A DNA stretch of 34,359 bases. Source: an uncultured Sutterella sp. GTDB lineage: Bacteria > Pseudomonadota > Gammaproteobacteria > Burkholderiales > Burkholderiaceae_F. Where the stretch lies: the NCBI GenBank assembly GCA_958347955.1, contig CATVXH010000018.1, positions 1 to 34,359 on the forward strand. Reading direction: 5' to 3'. The translations under genes were made by a program, and so were the position numbers. Positions 22,849 through 31,395 of this stretch are shown here, piece after piece. The notes below the pieces were generated by a model, which saw nothing but the letters and a program-made list of their open reading frames with translations, was not told the DNA's origin and searched no databases. The stretch's first letter is position 1. Each line of letters begins with the position of its first letter.

Positions 22849-24615
22849 CTAACGAACCCGCACGCTGCAAAGTTCATGACCTTGCGGATCCAAAATATGA
22901 GTGGCGCAGGCTAGACACGGATCAAAACTGTGAATCGTGCGAATAATTTCCAACGGACGTTGAGGGTCGGCCACAGGTGTGCCAATCAAAGATGTTTCAA
23001 ACGCCCCCTGCAAACCATCGGGTGAACGGGGCGAGGCGTTCCAAGTTGTCGGAACAATTGCCTGCCAATTCTCAATTCGAGTGTCTTTAATTACACACCA
23101 GTGACCCAATGCCCCTCGTGGTGCTTCACAAAAACCGACACCGCGGCATTCTTTAGGCCATGTCTTCGGTTCCCAAAGTTCCATGTTGGCCGCCGTTTCA
23201 TCGCCACTTTTGATATTGGCCACCAAATCATCGACGTACTGAACCATCTTATGCGCCGTCCATTGACACTCAAGCGCGCGAGCGGCATGCCTTCCCAATG
23301 TCGAATACACCGCCTCGAGCGGTAAATTAAGCGTCTTGAGCAAATCAAGAGCCGGTTCTTTAAAGTGCTTAACATCCTTAGCTATAGAAACAATGAGGCG
23401 GGCCAAAGGTCCGACTTCCATCATGTGTCCTTTCCAGCGAGGACTCTTAATCCAAGAATACTTGCCTTTGTCTCCCAACCACTCAAACTTCGTCTTCGTG
23501 CCAACAGAACCTTCCGGTAATTCGAAAGCCTGGTCGGTCACACCCTCCCATGGATGCAAACCCTGCTTGCCTTCTGGGTATTTGTACCAGGAATGATCAA
23601 CAAATTCTTGAATTTGCGTGGGATCTCTCAAGTCGACCTCATGCACATGGGTCAAGTCACCGTCAATGATGGCTCCGGAAGGCATCTGAAGCGACTTCTC
23701 AGACCAGTCGTTGGCGATTTCCGGGAAATCCCCATAGCAGAGCACATTCTTCTTGACGATACCACCGCCGTATTTGAACCATTCAGGATAAAACGAAGCA
23801 ATCGCCTTGATATCCGGCAAATAAACATTTTCAACAAATTCAACAGACTGCCTGGCGATGTCGCGCATGTAGTTCATGGTAACTTCGTTGATCATGTTGC
23901 CGGCCGCTCCCGTCTCATGCATATTGATCGGACAGGCTACACCACCCACAAGATAGTTCGGGTGAGGATTCTTACCACCCAAAATTGTGTGAATCTTGAT
24001 AATTTCCCGCTGGAAATCAAGTGCTTCAAGATAGTGTGTCACCGCGAGCAAATTCACCGCAGGCGGCAACTTCATTTCAGGATGGCCCCAATATCCGTTA
24101 GCGAAGATGCCCAGTTGACCGGAAGCCACAAACTTCTTCAACCGATTTTGCACATCACGGAAATAGCCAGGAGAGCTCAAGGGGTGATGAGGACTGATCT
24201 TCTTCTGCAGTTCTGAAACTTCACGGGGATCAGCCGACAATGAACTTACCACATCCACCCAGTCCAACGCGGACAACTGGTAGAAATGAACAATATGGTC
24301 ATGCGTGTAGAGCGTTGCGTTCATCAGGTTGCGAATGATATTCGCATTCTTCGGAATCTTGATACCGATCGCATCTTCCACGCTTCTGACGGCGGCAAGC
24401 GCATGAATGCCAGTGCAAACACCGCAAATGCGCTCCACAAACGCCCACGCGTCACGAGGATCACGACCTTTCAGGATTACCTCCAATCCTCTCCACATCG
24501 TTCCCGTACTTTGGGAGTCGGTAATAATGTTGCCACCATCGCCCAACACGGCTTGCACCCGTAAATGACCTTCGATGCGCGTTACCGGGTCAACAACAAT
24601 ACGACGATCTGCCAT
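22849..24615 (-). CDS. hyaB: [NiFe]-hydrogenase large subunit
   Basis: The 588-residue catalytic subunit, holding the Ni-Fe(CN)2CO centre. The two Cys-pair motifs are RICGVC (residues 62-67) and DPCLACATH (565-573). The 15-residue tail after His573 is the cleavable maturation peptide. The length is close to E. coli HyaB (597). Start ATG 24615 overlaps the small-subunit stop by 1 base (TAATG), so translation is coupled. The enzyme is exported as a complex through the small subunit's Tat signal. Confidence 0.97.
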   Translation of the reverse strand: MADRRIVVDPVTRIEGHLRVQAVLGDGGNIITDSQSTGTMWRGLEVILKGRDPRDAWAFVERICGVCTGIHALAAVRSVEDAIGIKIPKNANIIRNLMNATLYTHDHIVHFYQLSALDWVDVVSSLSADPREVSELQKKISPHHPLSSPGYFRDVQNRLKKFVASGQLGIFANGYWGHPEMKLPPAVNLLAVTHYLEALDFQREIIKIHTILGGKNPHPNYLVGGVACPINMHETGAAGNMINEVTMNYMRDIARQSVEFVENVYLPDIKAIASFYPEWFKYGGGIVKKNVLCYGDFPEIANDWSEKSLQMPSGAIIDGDLTHVHEVDLRDPTQIQEFVDHSWYKYPEGKQGLHPWEGVTDQAFELPEGSVGTKTKFEWLGDKGKYSWIKSPRWKGHMMEVGPLARLIVSIAKDVKHFKEPALDLLKTLNLPLEAVYSTLGRHAARALECQWTAHKMVQYVDDLVANIKSGDETAANMELWEPKTWPKECRGVGFCEAPRGALGHWCVIKDTRIENWQAIVPTTWNASPRSPDGLQGAFETSLIGTPVADPQRPLEIIRTIHSFDPCLACATHILDPQGHELCSVRVR

Positions 24616-25712
24616 TATTCTTCCCTCCCGAGATCTTTATTAGTTTTTTTGGCTCGCGCTTGCGCAACAGCCGAAAGCGCCGCATGAGCGATAGCGGCCG
24701 CGCCTACCACGCCGACAGTTGCCATACCCACTTTATCCGCGGTGTATTCAATCCCACCGAATCCCGGCGGAAGAACGGTCGTTTCGTGCTCATAGAACGA
24801 TCCCTTGTCGAAAAAGTTGGGTTCCGAACAGCCAATACAGCCGTGACCGGACTGCACGGGCCAAGACAATCCCTCGTTCCAACGAATGGTCGAGCAAGCG
24901 TTATAAGTTGTAGGTCCTTTGCAACCCACTTTGTAGAGGCAATAACCAAGCTTGGCGCCTTCATCGTCAAATTTCTCAACAAACTGCCCGGCATCGAAGT
25001 GAGCACGCCGATAGCACTTATCATGGATGCGCTGACCGTAAAACATCTTAGGTCTGCCTAAACGGTCAAGCGGAGGTATACGGTCATAAGTCAAAATGTA
25101 GGTGACCACTGCTGTCATCACTTCAGGAATCGGCGGACACCCCGGCACCAACACAATAGGTTTGTCAGTAATGATTTCCGTAATGGGCACCGCATGCGTG
25201 GGATTGGGCTTGGCCGCCTGCACACAGCCCCAAGCCGCGCAAGAGCCCCATCCGATTACAGCCTTGGCACCGGCGGCGACATGTTTGATCTTGGCGAGGA
25301 ATGTTTCACCCGCAGGAATACAGTTAACGCCGTCATCATTTAATGGCACATTCCCCTCTACGGCCAAAATGTAATTGCCCTTGTACTTTGTGATTGTTTC
25401 TTCAAGCGCGGCTTCCGCCTGGTGACCGGCAGCAGCCATGATGGTGTCGTCGTAGTCCAGGGAAATCATCGACAAAACCAAATCCTTAGCCACCGGATGG
25501 TAAGACCGGATAAAAGACTCAGTACAGCAGGTACATTCCAAACCATGGAGCCAGACAACCGGCATTCTGGGTTTTGTTTCAATAGCATGAGCGATTTCTT
25601 GCGCGCCAGCGCTGCCCAAGCCCAAACTAGCGGCCGTTAATGAGCAAAATTGCAGAAAGCTACGGCGGCTGACGCCCTGACGTCGCAAAGCTTCGTATTG
25701 TGTTTCATACAT
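24615..25712 (-). CDS. hyaA: [NiFe]-hydrogenase small subunit, oxygen-tolerant type
   Basis: The 365-residue Fe-S subunit. The twin-arginine signal is SRRSFLQF at residues 15-22, with cleavage predicted after AHA (41-43). Proximal-cluster cysteines are C60, C62, C63, C158, C163 and C192. The extra C62 and C163 match E. coli Hyd-1 C19 and C120, the six-cysteine [4Fe-3S] pattern of oxygen-tolerant enzymes. H230, C233, C258 and C264 fit the distal cluster, and C273, C292, C295 the [3Fe-4S] cluster. A C-terminal membrane helix lies near residues 329-350. ATG 25712 has GAGGAG upstream; an earlier ATG at 25766 is less likely. Confidence 0.97.
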   Translation of the reverse strand: MYETQYEALRRQGVSRRSFLQFCSLTAASLGLGSAGAQEIAHAIETKPRMPVVWLHGLECTCCTESFIRSYHPVAKDLVLSMISLDYDDTIMAAAGHQAEAALEETITKYKGNYILAVEGNVPLNDDGVNCIPAGETFLAKIKHVAAGAKAVIGWGSCAAWGCVQAAKPNPTHAVPITEIITDKPIVLVPGCPPIPEVMTAVVTYILTYDRIPPLDRLGRPKMFYGQRIHDKCYRRAHFDAGQFVEKFDDEGAKLGYCLYKVGCKGPTTYNACSTIRWNEGLSWPVQSGHGCIGCSEPNFFDKGSFYEHETTVLPPGFGGIEYTADKVGMATVGVVGAAAIAHAALSAVAQARAKKTNKDLGREE

Positions 25713-26009
25713 AAAGGGGTTCTCCTCGATCTTGTTTGACACCGGAGTCCAAGCCGAATAAAACAAGACTATCCGTAAGACGTTCTTGCGGTCTTAACTT
25801 TATTGTATGAGACGAAAAGTCCAGCACTTATGGGAAATTGCACTATTTTATTACACTTTAGGGGTATATTTTAAATATTTACATTTAAAATCAATTAGAT
25901 AACTATATTTTTAGACTTTCTAGAATAAATATCCGAAACGGTACATTTTTCATCTTTATTCGCTTTTTTTTCAGAGTACCCTAGTTAATAGGTTTTTGAT
26001 GAGGCAAAA
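25713..26009. other. Divergent intergenic region between hydrogenase operons
   Basis: A 297-bp AT-rich region holding promoters for both the minus-strand hya operon and the plus-strand hup/hyp operon. No convincing sigma-70 or sigma-54 pair is seen. A perfect dyad is listed separately. A second, smaller inverted repeat, TAAGAC-N9-GTCTTA, lies at 25776-25796. Confidence 0.45.
25868..25891. promoter_or_regulatory. Perfect 9-bp inverted repeat in divergent hydrogenase promoter region
   Basis: ATTTTAAAT (25868-25876), 6-bp spacer, ATTTAAAAT (25883-25891). The AT-rich dyad has the size of a homodimer operator and lies centrally between the two operons. The regulator is not identified. Confidence 0.5.
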
Positions 26010-26510
26010 GTGATCTGTCACAGTTGTAACCCTGCTTCAGAATTGGAGAGGGAATTTCAAAACATTTATCAAACCCGTATGAAAGGTTTGCCGATCTGCA
26101 ACAACACCTTGCAGGTGCGGGCTCTTGCGTTTCAAACATACCGCGGGCACTGGATAGGCTCACTGGTGACGCCTTGGTCAATTTTGGTTGTATTGGTGTG
26201 TGGAAACGAAACCAATTGGCCGACGACTCGTGAAGGAACGATCGTTCCGATACCCCTGCCGGCCGGCTCTTTCAGTTTTCTCACCATGAAGAGTGAACGT
26301 TTCGGCTCATTCTTCGCTTGTTCGCTCATGAGTCCTATTGACTCTCTATTCAACCAAAGATCTGCGGAGGCTTTTGCTCAAAAAGCGTTAAACATTATGC
26401 TCACACCATCAGCACAAACCTCAGAAAATGAACACCAATCGGTCTCCGGCATTCCCGATAAATTGTCCCGAAGGGACTTTTTCGCACCATCGAAAACGGA
26501 GGTAAGTTAA
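26010..26510 (+). CDS. hupJ: HybE/HupJ-like hydrogenase chaperone
   Basis: A 166-residue protein of the HybE/HupJ/HoxT family, chaperones for [NiFe]-hydrogenase assembly that keep the small subunit from export until ready. The match to E. coli HybE includes WIGSLVTPW, then GSFSFLTM and FACSLMSPI. The start is GTG 26010, with GAGG 5 bp upstream. The extreme C-terminus contains SRRDFF (26466-26483), resembling a Tat motif. It is the first gene of the plus-strand operon and lies 1 bp before the HupK start. Confidence 0.83.
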   Translation: MICHSCNPASELEREFQNIYQTRMKGLPICNNTLQVRALAFQTYRGHWIGSLVTPWSILVVLVCGNETNWPTTREGTIVPIPLPAGSFSFLTMKSERFGSFFACSLMSPIDSLFNQRSAEAFAQKALNIMLTPSAQTSENEHQSVSGIPDKLSRRDFFAPSKTEVS

Positions 26511-26511
26511 A

Positions 26512-27597
26512 TTGACCTATCCGAATACCTCCACCGTTTTATTAACCGTCTTGGAAAAAGATAATCGACTCAAGGTTCAACTGACCAATCGCCGAACCCG
26601 GGGTATCGCTCAGACAGCCGAAATGCTTGGACCCGAGAGAACTCGTGATATTTTGCGTGCGCTTCTGGGTCTATGTCCTGTGGCGCAAATGAGCGCTTTC
26701 GATGCCGCCTGTAAAGCTCTAACTGACCAAAGCACCTCCGATGGCTGGATTAAGCATTGCAACGTCTCACAAAAGCTAGTGACCGCCGAAGCCATACTGG
26801 AAACCATTCGAGTTTTAAGCATGGATGTTCAACCCTTTACCATTCACGGGAAAGTCAGCCAAGAAAGTTTAAAGACGATCGGAGAGTTACGGGCAAGGCT
26901 TTGGGGATTATCTGCAAACTGTTCGGTGGACAACGTTTTACTTGAAAATTTCCTCGAGGATCTCAAAGCACTCGTTATTCTGTGGTTTACTCGAGAAAAA
27001 GTGGCTATCAACGCAATTAAACACACATTCGAACGTTTTGACGACATTGTATTAAATGGTAGGTGCCTACTTTTTCCAGAGGAAATTACTCCCCAAGCAA
27101 TACTAAACCTCTTTGTACAAATTTTAGATCAGTATCCGGATTGGGCTCTTTGCCCCCAGCTTGCCGGCAGCAGAATTCCCGGAGCACTCGCAAGAATTCG
27201 CAGTGTGCAAAGTCAAGGACGCCGCAATAATTTCTGTATTCGCGATATGGTGTTGGCGAGGTTGCAAGAGTTGAAAAATTACGCGGCCGGCCTACCTTCT
27301 GAATTTCGCGTTCAAGGAATCAATCTTGGAAATGGCTGGAGTGTTGGGCTGGCGGAAACCGCAAGAGGTTCGTTAATGCATTTTCTCAATCTTGAGAAAG
27401 GAAAAATGCGCTTTCATATCGTTGCGCCAACGGAATGGGCTTTTCAAGAAGACAGTCCAATGGTTGAGGCGATGAATACTTACGCAAACAAAAGAGCTAG
27501 CGCAGTGAAATCCATTGTCACCGGTTTAAACTTGATCGCTTGCGCCTTTGATCCTTGCACGAAAATCAATGTGACTTGGCCTAAAAGGGATATCTGA
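26512..27597 (+). CDS. hupK: HupK/HoxV-like scaffold protein
   Basis: A 361-residue relative of the hydrogenase large subunit that has lost the active site; HupK/HoxV proteins act as scaffolds for the Fe(CN)2CO unit under oxygen. The N-terminal motif is reduced to LGLCPVAQ (Cys55) and the C-terminal motif to FDPCTKI (Cys349); each normally has two cysteines. The start is a TTG at 26512, supported by a perfect GGAGGT at 26498-26503 and by its position right after the HybE/HupJ stop. The stop overlaps hypA by 1 base (TGATG). Confidence 0.8.
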   Translation: MTYPNTSTVLLTVLEKDNRLKVQLTNRRTRGIAQTAEMLGPERTRDILRALLGLCPVAQMSAFDAACKALTDQSTSDGWIKHCNVSQKLVTAEAILETIRVLSMDVQPFTIHGKVSQESLKTIGELRARLWGLSANCSVDNVLLENFLEDLKALVILWFTREKVAINAIKHTFERFDDIVLNGRCLLFPEEITPQAILNLFVQILDQYPDWALCPQLAGSRIPGALARIRSVQSQGRRNNFCIRDMVLARLQELKNYAAGLPSEFRVQGINLGNGWSVGLAETARGSLMHFLNLEKGKMRFHIVAPTEWAFQEDSPMVEAMNTYANKRASAVKSIVTGLNLIACAFDPCTKINVTWPKRDI

Positions 27598-27959
27598 TGC
27601 ATGAACTTTCTATTGCCGAGGGCATCATGGACATAGTTGAACGCACGGCGGAGGCCAATTCAGTCAGCCGCGTTAAAAGTGTTCGGATTGCCGTGGGTGA
27701 GCTGGCAGGCGTTGACATTGCGAGCTTGAGATTCGCATGGTTATCGGTAAGAAAACACAGCCGCGCGAATGAGGCCGAACTGATCATTGAGCGACCGCCG
27801 GGACGGGCCTGGTGCCTTGATTGCGCTCAAGAGGTCGCATTGGCTCGCTACGGTAACGCCTGTCCGATTTGCGGTGGCTACCACCTCGCAGCGATCTCTG
27901 GCACGGAACTTAAAGTTATCGACATTGTGGCCGATGACTCAAATAAAGAACAGAAATAA
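27597..27959 (+). CDS. hypA: Hydrogenase nickel-insertion protein HypA
   Basis: A 120-residue Ni/Zn protein that delivers nickel to the large subunit together with HypB. The N-terminus MHELSIAEGI has the Ni-binding His2, and the zinc site is formed by CLDC and CPIC near residues 73 and 89. The length is slightly above the usual 113-116. The ATG overlaps the hupK stop by 1 base. Confidence 0.95.
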   Translation: MHELSIAEGIMDIVERTAEANSVSRVKSVRIAVGELAGVDIASLRFAWLSVRKHSRANEAELIIERPPGRAWCLDCAQEVALARYGNACPICGGYHLAAISGTELKVIDIVADDSNKEQK

Positions 27960-27970
27960 GGAGACAGATC

Positions 27971-28780
27971 ATGTGTACAACATGCGGATGCGGTAGTCAC
28001 CACAACCACCTTCACACTCACACGGACGAAAACGGCAATACGGTTACGCACACCCACGAAGTGCATTCTCATGAACATAGCCATGGTCCGGCTCATGCAC
28101 ATGATGCGTCGGTGTCAGCCGAGAGGGCGATAGCCGTTGAAGAGGATATTTTGTCGCGCAATAACGCTATTGCCAATGAAAATCGAACATTATTACGCGA
28201 GAAACGTATCCTGGCTCTTAATTTTGTCTCCAGTCCTGGTTCTGGTAAGACGGAGTTGCTCTGCGCCACAATTAAGGCGGCAGGCAACGACCTATCCATT
28301 AATGTCATCGAGGGAGATCAGCAAACCAGCAATGACGCCAATCGGATCAGAGCCACCGGCGTAAACGCCCACCAGATCAATACCGGTAAGGGCTGCCATT
28401 TAGATGCTGAAATGGTTCAGCATGCCATTGATCACATGCAGCTACCTCAAGACAGTGTGCTGTTTATAGAGAATGTCGGCAACCTCGTCTGCCCCGCTGA
28501 ATTTGATTTAGGCGAGGCCCATAAAGTAGTGATTCTCTCTGTTACCGAAGGCGAAGATAAGCCTTTGAAGTATCCGGATATGTTTCGAGCTGCCGACCTT
28601 ATGATCATCAATAAAATCGACCTTTTACCCTACGTAAATTTTGATATCGATGCCTGCGAACAGTACGCCAGACGCGTAAATCCAAAGATCCAAATTTTGA
28701 GAGTATCCGCCACAAAAGGGGAAGGACTCCAGAGATGGATCACTTGGCTGCAAGCTCAAAAAACATTAACGGTTTTGTAA
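27971..28780 (+). CDS. hypB: Hydrogenase nickel-incorporation GTPase HypB
   Basis: A 269-residue SIMIBI-class GTPase for nickel insertion. The N-terminus has MCTTCGCG, the high-affinity CxxCGC Ni site, followed by a His-rich stretch (about 14 histidines within residues 10-45) that probably stores nickel. The G domain shows SSPGSGKTEL (P-loop), IEGDQQTS, IENVGNLVCPAEFDLGE and NKIDLL. AAGGAG lies just before ATG 27971. Placed between hypA and hypF. Confidence 0.96.
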   Translation: MCTTCGCGSHHNHLHTHTDENGNTVTHTHEVHSHEHSHGPAHAHDASVSAERAIAVEEDILSRNNAIANENRTLLREKRILALNFVSSPGSGKTELLCATIKAAGNDLSINVIEGDQQTSNDANRIRATGVNAHQINTGKGCHLDAEMVQHAIDHMQLPQDSVLFIENVGNLVCPAEFDLGEAHKVVILSVTEGEDKPLKYPDMFRAADLMIINKIDLLPYVNFDIDACEQYARRVNPKIQILRVSATKGEGLQRWITWLQAQKTLTVL

Positions 28781-28792
28781 AAGGACCGGACC

Positions 28793-31129
28793 ATGATTGC
28801 AAAATTTCTTCGTATCAATGGCTTAGTTCAGGGAGTTGGGTTTCGCCCTACGGTTTACAGAATTGCCTTGGAGCTGAACCTTAAAGGAGAAGTATTCAAT
28901 GACGCGGAAGGCGTCGGCGTCGTTCTTGAAGGCGAAGACAAACAAGTTTTGGCTTTCCCTAAGACATTGCGTGAACAGAAGCCGCCTCTTGCACGCATTG
29001 ATGTGATCGAAATGTCCGATATCCCTTTGAAAGGCTACACTTCATTTACGATCACCGAAAGCCAGCAAGGTAAGGTCAGCACAGCCATCACTGCCGATGC
29101 CGCAACCTGCAAAGCCTGTCTTAAGGACATGTTTAGCCCCGGGAACCGCCGTTACCGTTATGCCTTCACAAATTGCACCCACTGCGGCCCCCGATTCACA
29201 ATCACTAAACATCTGCCTTACGATCGGCCCCAAACCACCATGGCATCTTTTCAAATGTGCCCAGAGTGCATGAAGGAATACACCGATCCGCTTGATCGAC
29301 GTTTCCATGCTCAACCCAATGCCTGCTCGGTGTGCGGACCGCAATTGTTTTTTATAGACAATCGCAATAAACAGCTCGACGGTGACCCCATCGATCTCAC
29401 AGTCTCAGCGATTCGCAACGGGAAAATTATTGCCGTAAAAGGGCTTGGCGGATTTCACTTGGTTTGTGACGCCAAAAACGAAAAAGCCGTCCAAAGACTT
29501 CGCGCCCTTAAGGGACGTGATGAAAAGGCGCTTGCCGTCATGATGCTTAACACGAAAAGTGCTTCGCTTTACGCTCAAGTCTCCCTTCACGCACAAAAGG
29601 TTTTGGAAAGCGTAGCCCGACCTATCGTGCTTTTGCCCAAACTTCCTCACTTTACACTGAAAGGAATTGCAGATGGCCTCAGCGATATCGGCATTATGCT
29701 TCCTTACACCCCGATTCACTGGCTTCTCTTTCACAGCTTAGCCGGGCAACCCAAGGGCTGTGACTGGACGGAAGAGTTGACTCTCGATGAAATGCTTGTC
29801 ATGACGTCAGCTAACCGCTCTGGCGAGCCGTTGGTTATCGACAATGAAGAGGCAAGACAGAAACTGACCGGCATAGCTGATTATTTTCTCTGCCATAATC
29901 GGGATATCCTCGTACGCTGTGATGACTCGGTTGTCAGAATGATTGGCGATACGACAATATTCATTCGGCGATCAAGAGGATATGCCCCTGAAGCAATTAA
30001 GTTGGATGACTCATTAAGGTCGACTTTCGCGGCCGGCGCCTATTTAAAAAACACTGCGGCTTTGACACGAAACGAGGATGTGTTTCTTACGCAACACATC
30101 GGAGACTTAGACAATATCAACACAAACAACTCTTATTGCGAAGCAGTGGAACATCTTTCGCAGTTGTATGAGATCACACCGCAAGTTGTCGTCTGCGATG
30201 CCCATCCTGACTTTTTCAGCTCTCACTATGCGATAAAAAAAGCTCAAAGTAACCAAGCCCGCTTTTTTGCCATTCATCATCACGCGGCCCATATCGGTGT
30301 GGCGATGGCGGAACTGAAGCGAACCCAGCCGACTCTAGGGCTCGCGCTTGACGGCGTCGGTTTGGGACCGGGAAACCAAATTTGGGGCGGTGAATTACTC
30401 TTTGTTCACGACAAGGTTTTTTCCCGTATGGGTTCGTTGTTGCCTCTTGCCCTACCCGGAGGAGATAAAGCGGCCCGAGAACCCAGGCGGATGGCTGCGG
30501 CTGTTTTAACACTTTTGGGCAAAGAGTCGAAGATTGCCGAGTATTTCCCTGACCTTCCTAACAGCAATCATTTTGCAGAGTTAATTCGTAACCCCAAACT
30601 CTCCCCCAAAACTTCTTCTTTGGGACGCTTATTTGATGCGACAGCCGCTCTCTTGCATTTATGTGAGCTCCAACATGACGAAGCTCACGCCGCGATGTTG
30701 CTGGAAAGCATCGCCTACGGCGCAACGCCCCGAGTTCTCCCCGATAGTTACGAAATTTCAGAAAATAGGCTTTCTTTATTGCCTTTTTTTGAAAAAATGA
30801 TTAACTCTACCGATCTAAGTGACAGTTCTAAAGTTGCCCAGTGGGCCGCCGACTTTCATGCGACACTTGCCCATGGGCTTGCCGAACTTACTCATAGAGC
30901 CTGTGAGCGAATCAACTATCAGGATGCGGTAATGCTTACAGGCGGTTGCATGGCTAATCGCATACTGACCAACTGCCTCGTCAGGGATCTTGACGCACTG
31001 GGAATAAAAAGCTATTACCCTCAAAAGGTTCCTGCCGGTGATGCGGGACTGGCACTTGGCCAAGTCTGGTTAAGTCATTTAGCAACTAACTCAAACTGTT
31101 GTGAATTCAAATTCGAAGGAGACCGATGA
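28793..31129 (+). CDS. hypF: Carbamoyltransferase HypF
   Basis: A 778-residue multidomain enzyme making the thiocyanate precursor of the cyanide ligands with HypE. The domain order is acylphosphatase (GLVQGVGFRPTVYRIA, residues 10-25), zinc fingers with CKACL, CTHCGPR, CPEC and CSVCGP, YrdC-like domain (GGFHLVCDAKNE), and a Kae1-like carbamoyltransferase domain (FAIHHHAAHIGVAMAE, LALDGVGLG, LTGGCMANR). The length is typical. The end overlaps the region upstream of hypC. Confidence 0.96.
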   Translation: MIAKFLRINGLVQGVGFRPTVYRIALELNLKGEVFNDAEGVGVVLEGEDKQVLAFPKTLREQKPPLARIDVIEMSDIPLKGYTSFTITESQQGKVSTAITADAATCKACLKDMFSPGNRRYRYAFTNCTHCGPRFTITKHLPYDRPQTTMASFQMCPECMKEYTDPLDRRFHAQPNACSVCGPQLFFIDNRNKQLDGDPIDLTVSAIRNGKIIAVKGLGGFHLVCDAKNEKAVQRLRALKGRDEKALAVMMLNTKSASLYAQVSLHAQKVLESVARPIVLLPKLPHFTLKGIADGLSDIGIMLPYTPIHWLLFHSLAGQPKGCDWTEELTLDEMLVMTSANRSGEPLVIDNEEARQKLTGIADYFLCHNRDILVRCDDSVVRMIGDTTIFIRRSRGYAPEAIKLDDSLRSTFAAGAYLKNTAALTRNEDVFLTQHIGDLDNINTNNSYCEAVEHLSQLYEITPQVVVCDAHPDFFSSHYAIKKAQSNQARFFAIHHHAAHIGVAMAELKRTQPTLGLALDGVGLGPGNQIWGGELLFVHDKVFSRMGSLLPLALPGGDKAAREPRRMAAAVLTLLGKESKIAEYFPDLPNSNHFAELIRNPKLSPKTSSLGRLFDATAALLHLCELQHDEAHAAMLLESIAYGATPRVLPDSYEISENRLSLLPFFEKMINSTDLSDSSKVAQWAADFHATLAHGLAELTHRACERINYQDAVMLTGGCMANRILTNCLVRDLDALGIKSYYPQKVPAGDAGLALGQVWLSHLATNSNCCEFKFEGDR

Positions 31130-31149
31130 TAATCATCGGGGAATCAATC

Positions 31150-31386
31150 ATGTGTCTGGCTGTACCCGCAAAGATTGTGCGATTGACCAATAATCACGAA
31201 GTGGCGCTGTGCGACTTCAATGGAGTTGCAAAAGAGGTCAATGTCTCTTTAATTGCCAACCCTGTGCCGGGCGACTGGGTTATCGTTCATGTGGGTTTTG
31301 CGCTTAATCGCATAGATGCTAAGGAAGCACAAAAAACACAAGAACTTCTCCAAAACCTAGCTTCAAGAAACGAATTGAATTGTTAA
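31150..31386 (+). CDS. hypC: Hydrogenase maturation chaperone HypC
   Basis: A 78-residue HypC that carries the Fe(CN)2CO unit with HypD and hands it to the large subunit. The N-terminus MCLAVPAKIV has the invariant Cys2. The frame opens at 31126, but only ATG 31150 leaves the cysteine at position 2, so that start is chosen. Shorter than the HupF paralogue at 21050. Located between hypF and hypD. Confidence 0.95.
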   Translation: MCLAVPAKIVRLTNNHEVALCDFNGVAKEVNVSLIANPVPGDWVIVHVGFALNRIDAKEAQKTQELLQNLASRNELNC

Positions 31387-31395
31387 GGTCTGCTG

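Noticed and set aside
23554..24216. A 220-codon plus-strand open frame inside the hydrogenase large subunit gene
   Set aside because: Antisense shadow of a clear coding region.
25713..26009. Sigma-54 promoter (TGGCAC-N5-TTGC) for the hydrogenase operon
   Set aside because: No match with the required GG/GC spacing was found on either strand.
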